From NCBI GenBank assembly GCA_963780545.1, contig CAWACK010000013.1, positions 1-64,000 of the forward strand: a stretch of 64,000 nucleotides of DNA, written 5' to 3'. The stretch comes from UBA8941 sp963780545 (GTDB taxonomy: Archaea > Thermoproteota > Bathyarchaeia > TCS64). A program made the translations under genes and the position numbers. Below the pieces are notes generated by a model. It had not been told where the DNA came from. It searched no databases and saw only the letters and a program-made list of their open reading frames with translations. The first letter of the stretch is position 1. Each line of letters starts with the position of its first letter. Below, piece after piece: positions 57,209 through 64,000 of this stretch.

Positions 57209-59600
57209 ACTGCATACATTTGTATTCGAATTAATTACAATTGTAAACATTTGCGATAAATATCCCGGTGTTCAGAAAGAAGACTGTGATTTTGTTTGTG
57301 CTCTGCCTTGAAGAAAGTCCTCGTGGTCGCCATGATCATGTTGCTGTCACGCCTAGCTCAGGCAAGCCCTCGAACCTTCTCCCAGCCAAGTCCCTCTTTC
57401 TCCCCCACATACGTCCGTGAGGATTCCAAACTCATCTACATCGGCAACGGCTTCATAGAACTGCGACTCCAAAAGACCGACGGAAGCATTTACTCTGTGA
57501 TCAATAAGATTACCGGCGAGGACTACAGGACCAATAAGCTCGTCAAACCAAGGCTCTTCTGGTTCGGAAACTCCAGTACGGGACATGACAACTTTGCGCC
57601 AAATTCGTTCCAGTACGGCTACGACACGGGGTACAACGGATCCCTAGTCACGTTAAAGTATGTTTTCAGTGGGACGGAACCTGCCACGGTGACAGCGACT
57701 GTCCGTGTCGTCGCCAATTCGAGCCTCAGCTACTGGAGGATTTCGATAGACAACCCTGACAAGGCGCTGATAGATATGATAGACTTTCCTGCAATCAGCG
57801 GAATCGGCCAGGTCGGGAATCAAACCACCAACAACTATCTCCTTTTGGGCGACGAGGCCGGCAGCATGGTGACAGACCTCTACAGCACCTTCATCACCAA
57901 TTCGAGCTCTCCGCCGGGGGTTGGTTCGGTCTACCCGTAGTCCCCTTTCCCCATGCAGTTAATGGTCCTGGGAAATTCATTTGGAGGACTGTATGTCTCC
58001 ACTTATGACGTGGGTGGAAATCCCAAGCAGATCGGCGTGTCAAAGCCCAGCGACAACCCGAGTCCCGGCACAATAACTCTAGATGTGCTGCACTTTCTAC
58101 CAGAGCAAAAAAATTCGACGATTGGTACTTCGTACGACACAGTTCTCGGAGTGTTCAGGGGCGACTGGCATGCTGCCGCAGATATGTATCGGGCATGGGC
58201 GATGAAGCAATGGTGGGCCGCTCAGGGACCTTTATCCCAAAGAAACGATTTGCCGGATTGGTTCAAGAGGGGATTCGTTGTCCTTAGTCTCGGCAGCTAT
58301 GACACCTACGACTCTTTTGGTTCCCAGTCAGGAGTAGTTAATGGGAAGGCATACACAGGTAACTACCAATATGCGAATTTTTCTCAATTACCCATCCAGC
58401 TCTCGCAGTACCTCGCGAAGGATAATTCTCCTGTGTTGGTTAATTGGCATGGGTGGGAGAAATTCGGCGATTGGGTCGCGCCAGATGTCTTCCCCCCTAT
58501 GGAGGGTTGGTCTTCGTTCAACAAGACGGTTGCTGAAATCCACGCGATGGGCCAGCACGTAATGGTGGGCCTTTCAGTTGGCCCAATCTACACCAATTAT
58601 CCGGGCTACAACAGCACGCAGCTTTCATGGGCGGCAAAAGAGAAGAATGGAGCAAACCAACTCAAGTCCACAGATATTGCAAGAGCATCCCCTGCTTGTC
58701 CCCAGTTCCAGGATTGGGTGATCAGCACCATTACTACTCTGGCAAAATCGGGCGTCGATGGCGTTGAACTGGATAGCACCTTTTTCAATAACTATGACTA
58801 CGGTAATTCGGCGACCCATCCCCCCGGATACGGTAGGTGGTGGGCTTCCACTTGGATCAGCATACTCGAGCGGGTAAGGGCCTCGGTAGACCGCATCAAC
58901 CCCAAATTCATACTGGCAAGCGAGGGCCTTCCCGAGATCTTCATGCCTTGGATCCAGGCATACATTAGTGACTCAGGAGACCCGGGAGACAATTGGTTTT
59001 CGGCTAACTTCGGCGGGAATGTTAGGATGGTGGGTCTCTTCAGCTATGTGTACAGTGGATACGCCATCCCCTGGAGTCGCGAGAACTTCGGTGGATCTTT
59101 CATCAAGTCCTTCCAGTACGTTTCTCCCCAAGCTTACGAGACCTACAGAGACTTTGCCCAAGCACTCGGAGTTACAAACGGTGCAATTCCGGATTATGCT
59201 GGAAACCCGTTCATCTGGGATCCACCGGATTCAAACCTATCTAGAGGCTTGGTGTGGGCCTCGTCCTCCTTCTTCCGCGACTTCTCTCCACTGGGAGAAC
59301 AGATTCCCTCGCCGGTGATATCTGTTCCGACGATCCGTGTAACAACCTCTTATGACTCCGGGCTCAGGGACAATCAGCTCTCAAGCTACCTAACTCCCAC
59401 CGTACTTTCTGTGGCGGCGCTCTCACACGACGGCAGGCTAGGTTACTTCTTTGCGAACGTAGATCAAGTGTCTCACTCATTTTCATTTAAAGTCGATACC
59501 TCGTACCTACACGGAGCGGGCAGCCTTGAGACTGTCAACCTAAACGAGAGCGCTGTGAGTGTTTCCCCCTTTGACCCCTCAAGACCCATGATGACCCGCC

Positions 59601-59612
59601 CGCGCGCGCGCG
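59601..59612. repeat. Pure (CG)6 tract truncating the glycoside hydrolase
   Basis: Twelve bases of alternating CG at the end of the hydrolase-like sequence. An antisense fragment starts directly after it. Confidence 0.8.
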
Positions 59613-59721
59613 AATGCGAGTATCCCTATGTAGAGCAGCCAGTTAGTTTGCTGAACGAAGACCACCTTCAGCATGTGATCAGCGCTCATAGTCACAGTGT
59701 AGGGGTTAGCGTTACCCACCG
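59613..59721 (-). pseudogene. Surface-protein C-terminal fragment between two CG tracts
   Basis: The minus strand reads VGNANPYTVTMSADHMLKVV then FVQQTNWLLYIGILA. NPYTVTMSADH.L..VF is the end of a bacterial-repeat (Flg_new/PEGA-like) domain and WLLYIGILA the start of an anchor helix. The parent gene is not in the window. Confidence 0.65.
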
Positions 59722-59732
59722 GCGCGCGCGCA
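59722..59732. repeat. Alternating CG tract
   Basis: GCGCGCGCGCA closes the antisense surface-protein fragment. Confidence 0.75.
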
Positions 59733-59763
59733 ACTTAAAAGGAGTCTAAAGCATTGATGAGGC

Positions 59764-60285
59764 ATGGGAGCATATTCCATCCTAGAACCAGACCAGAAGA
59801 TACTTGACGAACTAAAAGGCAGTAAATTCGTCCTAATAGTCGGGTGTGCACGTTGCGCAAACATAAGCATAGCCCACGACAAAAACAAACCCGTCTACCA
59901 CATGACATTCGACGAGAAAACGGGTGAAACAACATACAAAGCAGTAGCAATCGCCGAAGAGGCGGAGAGGCTTAAGAATCTACTTAAAAAACATGGATTA
60001 AAGGCAGAGACTGAGACGAGCCATTCCTTATATTGTGCTCCTTGGAGTGAGCAGACGGAGATCTTTAAGCCGTTAGGTTATCCGCCGGTCTACCATCAGC
60101 GAAACGTCGACTCCGTGGTTGTTTTAGCCTGCAACCAGGGTTTCACGGGGATGAGGAGGAGGGTTAAGGATGGGGTCAACGTCGTCTGGGGGATGCACCC
60201 TGCTGGAAGGAGTCATGATCCTATTCTGAGTTACGATTCGGGAAGTGGGTATGTGACTTTAGATGAGGAGAAGTCGAAGTTTTAG
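59764..60285 (+). CDS. Cysteine-rich protein, MetV/MTHFR C-terminal-like
   Basis: The protein has 173 residues. KFVLIVGCARCANISIAHD resembles the cysteine pair of MetV-type methylene-tetrahydrofolate reductase partner proteins; further Cys lie in SHSLYCAPW and VVVLACNQGFTGMRRRV. ERLKNLLKKHGLKAETETSH is the expected intervening helix and strand. It would bind zinc or a cluster; the link to folate or C1 metabolism is an inference. The stop is TAG; 19 further codons (PETSLRRMSISVFVDYVSEY) are open to a second TAG and then TAA. Confidence 0.45.
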   Translation: MGAYSILEPDQKILDELKGSKFVLIVGCARCANISIAHDKNKPVYHMTFDEKTGETTYKAVAIAEEAERLKNLLKKHGLKAETETSHSLYCAPWSEQTEIFKPLGYPPVYHQRNVDSVVVLACNQGFTGMRRRVKDGVNVVWGMHPAGRSHDPILSYDSGSGYVTLDEEKSKF

Positions 60286-60424
60286 CCTGAAACGTCACTC
60301 AGAAGGATGAGTATCAGTGTGTTTGTGGATTATGTTAGCGAGTACTAGTTGAAGCTGAAAAAACAAGTTTAAGAATTAGTCTACAAATACATACGCAAAC
60401 GACATTCACCTATCTGCCTCCTCT

Positions 60425-60434
60425 CGCGCGCGCG
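60425..60434. repeat. Pure (CG)5 tract truncating a membrane gene
   Basis: CGCGCGCGCG is the left edge of the membrane-protein fragment that follows. Confidence 0.75.
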
Positions 60435-60435
60435 T

Positions 60436-60801
60436 TTTGATACTTTTCCCTAGCCTTCCAGTGATGATCACATCATTCATACTCCCTAGTACATTTTATC
60501 TTACCCCTATCAATATCGTTCTCATCATACTCGAGAGCAAATTACTCATATTCGCCCCACCATTGGTAGCTATACTCCTTGGAATCACGATTCTAGAGGC
60601 CTTCACTATGACTCTGATTAGCTTCGTCGTCTTCTCCGCCATATTCTACTACTTTGCTAGACGCCTCGGATATCCCTCTCCATCTTTGAGTTCACGATCT
60701 TCTACTTCGTCTATAACCCTCTCTGGCTTACCATCTCATTCGTTAGCATAATCAGGATAACCCTCTGGAAAACTCACATTAACTTAGACTGGAAGGTTTA
60801 A
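60436..60801 (+). pseudogene. C-terminal fragment of a membrane protein, possibly GT2
   Basis: Hydrophobic helices TSFILPSTFYLTPINIVLII and APPLVAILLGITILEAFTMT are followed, after a frameshift near 60685, by EFTIFYFVYNPLWLTISFVS and the end TLWKTHINLDWKV. The ending resembles the transmembrane C-terminus of processive family 2 glycosyltransferases. There is no N-terminal catalytic domain; the sequence starts at the CG tract. Confidence 0.5.
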
Positions 60802-60906
60802 CACAAAATAGATCAGGATAGATAAGTATAAAACCTTCAACCTTAGTTCGCTCGCGCGAAAGGAAATTTTTCGATCTTTTTGCGATTCTAAATCGGAGCG
60901 CATAGA

Positions 60907-60915
60907 TTTATACAT
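60907..60915 (+). promoter_or_regulatory. TATA box for the 60943 gene
   Basis: TTTATACAT lies about 31 bases before TTG 60943, fitting a nearly leaderless mRNA. Confidence 0.5.
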
Positions 60916-60942
60916 ATCAAATTAGCATAAGTTTGTACAGAA

Positions 60943-63813
60943 TTGAAGATCCTTACCCTAGTTATCCTCCTCGCCGCCATCGCAGCCCTTGGCTCAGGGG
61001 CGATCATTTACGTTGCAAACAATATCCCGCATACGAGCATAGCCTCTGTCTCATCGTGGATTTACCCTGATAATCACCAGATCAGTCTCGGAGGAAACAT
61101 AACCACAGGTAAGACAATTCGCATATACACAGAAGTCAACAATTTGGATAACACCACAAAGAAGGCGACTATATCAATAAGCTACAAACCCCGTGGAGGC
61201 TCGTGGACTACCGAGAAGGCATCATACAACAAGACGTTGAACTATTGGTATGTAGATTGGCTCATACCTGCAGATGCCGTGAAGGGGCTCTACGACGTCA
61301 TGGTTGACGTATCAACAACAGATAAAATGCCCACGACAAGTACAATATCCAACGCATTCAACGTGGCTGCTAACACGAACCCAACTATAGGTAACTTATC
61401 TCTGTGGGTTAGCCCCGATAACCACTGGATCGATAAGGGTGGAAACGTCTCCACCTGGAAGACAATCAGCATATACGCCCAGGCGAGCGATAAGGAGACC
61501 GCCTCAGAAGACCTGGTAGTCGACATAAGCTACAGACCCCAGGGAGGCAACTGGACCACGCCAGCCGCTTCTTACAACAAGACATTGGACAGCTGGTACG
61601 CGAACTGGGTCATACCAAAAGACGCTGGTCTCGGTCTATACGACGTGAGGGTGTATGTCAATGATGGCACCGGTGGATCAGCCACCTCGATTATCACGGG
61701 GCAGTTCATCGTGTCGGCAAACCCGAAGCCCATAATAGTCTACGTCTCCTCGTGGATTGACCCAGCGAATCAACTCCTCCAGCAGGGAGGAAACGTCCTC
61801 TACGGTGAGACGATTCGCTTATACACCCAAATCAGCGATGCGAATACAGCCTCAAAGAACCTTAAGGTCAACATAAGCTACAGGCCCCAGGGAGGCTCAT
61901 GGACCACGCCGGTTGCCTCGTATGACCCGACGTACGACTACTGGTACGTGGACTGGAGCATACCCCTGAATGCAACTGCTGGGCTCTACGACGTCAAGGT
62001 GGATGTCACAAATGGCGCCGGAGTATCAAGCACCTCGACTATCGTGGGGCGTTTCAATATGGTGGTCAACCCGAATCCAACCATAGTCTACATCTCCTCA
62101 TGGGTTGACCCCGAGAACCAGCTCCTCCAGCAGGGAGGAAACGTCTCCACGGGGAAGGTGCTCCGAATGTACACCGAAGTCCTCGACGCGAAGACAGCCT
62201 CAAAGAATCTAACAGTCAACATAAGCTACATGCCCCAGGGAGGCTCATGGATTACGCCGGTTGCATCGTATGACCCGACTTACAACTACTGGTATGTGGA
62301 CTGGAGTATACCCTTTAACGCGACAACCGGCACCTATAACGTCAAAGTGGACGCGTCAACCCCTGACCATAGGTCGACGACAAATACCACACTCTACGCA
62401 TTCAACGTACATGCAAAGCCAACAACATTAGTGATCTGGGATGACGGTGCCTCATTCTGGAAAGCCTCGTCAGGCGGAACAGGCGGCATAGACATAGCCG
62501 TCGCCCAGGAGAATACGACGGTACGCAGCGGCGCCAACAGCCTGAAGTACCAGATAGTCTCCGGAACCAAAGCCTTTGTGTCAATCAGCCACAGCTACAC
62601 CTCGCCCAAGGACTGGAGCGACTACAATAACCTCGAAATCCTGTGGTACGGCAAGAACACCGGCGCCACCATGGACATTTATATTTATGCACCCGACTTT
62701 AATAACCGATTCACCGGCCACTTCATCGACAACTTCAATGGCTGGAGAAAGGTGGCGCTGCCAGTGAGCAGTTTCGCCTCGACCGGGTCGCCAAATTGGT
62801 GGAACGTGGACAGCATTCAGATAGCCACCGCTGCAAAAACCACTACGACGTGGTACCTCGACGCAACAACAATGGCCCCCCCGACGGTGCTGATGGTTTG
62901 GGACGACGGCGCTTCCTTCTGGACACCCTCATCCGGCGGAACAGGCAGCATCGACATAGCCATCGCTCAGGAGAATACTATAGTGCACAGCGGCGCCAAC
63001 AGCCTGAAGTACCAGATAGTCGCCGGAACCAAAGCCTTTGTGTCCATCAGCCACAGCTACGCCTCGCCCCAAGACTGGAGCGGCTACAACAGCCTCTCAC
63101 TCTTGTGGTACGGCAAGAACACCGGCGCCACCATGGACATCTACATCCTGGGGCTCGACTTTAATAACCGGTTCACCAGCCACTTCATCGACAACTTCAA
63201 TGGCTGGAGAAAGGTGGCGTTGCTGGTGAGCAATTTCACCTCGACCGGGTCGCCGAGCTGGTTGTCCGTGGGCGGTATCCAGATAGCAACCACCACCAAA
63301 ATCCCTACGACGTGGTACCTCGATGCAACAACAATGGAGCCTCCGAAGCCAACGCTGGTGGTCTGGGATGACGGCGCTTCCTTCTGGAAAGCCTCGTCAG
63401 GTGGAGCAGGCAACATTGACATAATAGTCGCCTCGGAGAATACGACAGTACACAGCGGCGCCAACAGCCTAAAGTACCAAATAGTCACTGGAACCAAGGC
63501 TTGGGTTGCCATCAGCCACAGCTACGCCTCACCTCAGGACTGGAGCGGCTACAACACCCTCGCCATCTGGTGGTATGGCAAGAACACCGGCGCCACCATG
63601 GACATTTATGTTTATGCACCCGACTTTAATAACCGATTCACCGGCCACTTCATCGACAACTTCAATGGCTGGAGATGGGAGGGGCTGTCGATTAGCGGAT
63701 TCACAGGAACTGGGTCGCCGAGCTGGTGGTCCGTGGGCAGCATCCAGATAGCCACCACCGCTAAAACTCCTACGATATGGTACCTCGACCTTACAAATCT
63801 GGAAGTCCCTTAA
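60943..63813 (+). CDS. Secreted Ig-repeat and carbohydrate-binding protein, 956 aa
   Basis: TTG start, signal peptide (LTLVILLAAIAALGSGAI). Four repeats of about 116 residues start near 31, 149, 265 and 380, each with SSWI.P.N, an ISYRPQGGSWTTPVASY-type strand pair and YWYVDWSIP, probably Ig-like. Three domains of about 154 residues start near 496, 649 and 804, each VWDDGASFW, GANSLKYQIV, GKNTGATMDIYI, DNFNGWRKV and TTWYLDA, resembling CBM/CIA30-type sugar-binding jelly rolls. No anchor is seen. It probably binds extracellular polysaccharide and works with the adjacent hydrolases. Confidence 0.8.
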   Translation: MKILTLVILLAAIAALGSGAIIYVANNIPHTSIASVSSWIYPDNHQISLGGNITTGKTIRIYTEVNNLDNTTKKATISISYKPRGGSWTTEKASYNKTLNYWYVDWLIPADAVKGLYDVMVDVSTTDKMPTTSTISNAFNVAANTNPTIGNLSLWVSPDNHWIDKGGNVSTWKTISIYAQASDKETASEDLVVDISYRPQGGNWTTPAASYNKTLDSWYANWVIPKDAGLGLYDVRVYVNDGTGGSATSIITGQFIVSANPKPIIVYVSSWIDPANQLLQQGGNVLYGETIRLYTQISDANTASKNLKVNISYRPQGGSWTTPVASYDPTYDYWYVDWSIPLNATAGLYDVKVDVTNGAGVSSTSTIVGRFNMVVNPNPTIVYISSWVDPENQLLQQGGNVSTGKVLRMYTEVLDAKTASKNLTVNISYMPQGGSWITPVASYDPTYNYWYVDWSIPFNATTGTYNVKVDASTPDHRSTTNTTLYAFNVHAKPTTLVIWDDGASFWKASSGGTGGIDIAVAQENTTVRSGANSLKYQIVSGTKAFVSISHSYTSPKDWSDYNNLEILWYGKNTGATMDIYIYAPDFNNRFTGHFIDNFNGWRKVALPVSSFASTGSPNWWNVDSIQIATAAKTTTTWYLDATTMAPPTVLMVWDDGASFWTPSSGGTGSIDIAIAQENTIVHSGANSLKYQIVAGTKAFVSISHSYASPQDWSGYNSLSLLWYGKNTGATMDIYILGLDFNNRFTSHFIDNFNGWRKVALLVSNFTSTGSPSWLSVGGIQIATTTKIPTTWYLDATTMEPPKPTLVVWDDGASFWKASSGGAGNIDIIVASENTTVHSGANSLKYQIVTGTKAWVAISHSYASPQDWSGYNTLAIWWYGKNTGATMDIYVYAPDFNNRFTGHFIDNFNGWRWEGLSISGFTGTGSPSWWSVGSIQIATTAKTPTIWYLDLTNLEVP

Positions 63814-63895
63814 AACTTTTATAAATTGCAAAGAAGTAGATATGCTCGCGCGCTGCCCTGTCCCGAAATTACCCCAACATTAGTTAATAATGGTC

Positions 63896-64000
63896 TTAAC
63901 TCCCATCAACGGATTTAGAGGCAATTCCGGGCATATCACAAACCCCAAACCTTCTCCCAGAACCCACCCTCCTCAACTCCACAGAACAAGCGATCCATAG
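63896..64000 (-). CDS. Partial CDS at the right edge
   Basis: The last 34 codons of a minus-strand gene entering from outside: LRRVGSGRRFGVCDMPGIA then SKSVDGS and TAA. The composition is protein-like; the family cannot be identified. A CGCGCGCT tract lies at 63847-63854 between this end and the preceding gene. Confidence 0.35.
   Translation of the reverse strand, partial: LWIACSVELRRVGSGRRFGVCDMPGIASKSVDGS

Larger units (their letters stand above)
56975..57307. other. Intergenic mosaic of tracts and fragments
   Basis: It holds tracts at 57069-57077, 57141-57148 and 57192-57208 and a coiled-coil gene scrap. 57210-57307 is AT-rich and probably carries the promoter of the following gene. Confidence 0.5.
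57308..59749 (+). pseudogene. Secreted DUF6259-like glycoside hydrolase with in-frame TAG, 3' truncated
   Basis: From TTG 57308 (signal peptide KKVLVVAMIMLLSRLAQA) the frame runs to TAG at 57938 and continues in the same frame without another stop to 59749, about 814 codons. Motifs include FIELRLQKTDGSIYSVINK before the TAG, and after it WHAAADMYRAWAMKQWWA, LVNWHGWEKFGDWVAPDVFP and KSGVDGVELDSTFFNNYDYG, resembling DUF6259/alpha-galactosidase-like barrels with a possible catalytic Asp in ELDSTF. The natural C-terminus is replaced at the CG tract 59601-59612; what follows is unrelated. The TAG may be recoded, an error or a disabling mutation. Confidence 0.7.

Noticed and set aside
7734..63854. 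CG tracts as promoters, terminators or restriction-site artefacts
   Set aside because: They lie at variable distances and on both sides of genes, lack hairpins or T runs, and their sequence varies (CGCG, CGTG, CACG), so a single cloning or restriction site does not explain them.

Overview
The window reads as archaeal DNA, most likely from a TACK-group lineage such as Bathyarchaeia. This placement is an inference from gene content and style. The signs are a CdvB/ESCRT-III homologue, a helix-turn-helix/CBS regulator, a P3A-type proton ATPase, DUF1616 membrane proteins, a tRNA-Cys with encoded CCA, many GTG/TTG starts, and TATA boxes close to start codons.

Layout. 1-9.8 kb: a partial DUF6884-like gene, a large coiled-coil protein, a broken gene converging on a frameshifted PRC-barrel gene, a proton ATPase, an HTH-CBS regulator, an unknown gene, a CdvB homologue, then intergenic DNA carrying scraps of the last two genes, and a zinc-ribbon membrane protein. 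9.8-19 kb: aspartate kinase and aspartate-semialdehyde dehydrogenase (the latter frame-broken), an aldo/keto reductase, tRNA-Cys, a transposase remnant, a secreted coiled-coil protein and a possible isocyanide-synthase-like gene. 19-48 kb: a strongly AT-rich cell-surface glycan island with glycosyltransferases, deacetylases, WbqC-, DUF354- and PIG-L-type proteins, four paralogous GNAT-like transferases, three paralogous secreted beta-helix proteins and a flippase, plus a DUF1616 operon. 48-64 kb: a sugar dehydrogenase and aminotransferase pair, small regulators, a membrane-anchored winged-helix protein, two secreted glycoside-hydrolase-like proteins and a 956-residue repeat/carbohydrate-binding protein. 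The genes largely serve to build, modify and display surface polysaccharide and glycoprotein.

The most unusual signal is a set of about 35 short runs of alternating CG with CA/TG steps, almost all outside intact genes. Many sit exactly where homology to a gene elsewhere in the window begins or ends. Small 5' or 3' gene fragments are strung between them (for example 8574-8709, 17094-17222, 18432-18542, 54304-54502, 59601-59732). They look like scars of an unexplained process that breaks up duplicated loci.

Two cautions. Many genes carry single-base frameshifts, often in homopolymers, which suggests uncorrected long-read indels at least as much as real decay. All homology statements come from reading the sequence and from family knowledge; no search was run.
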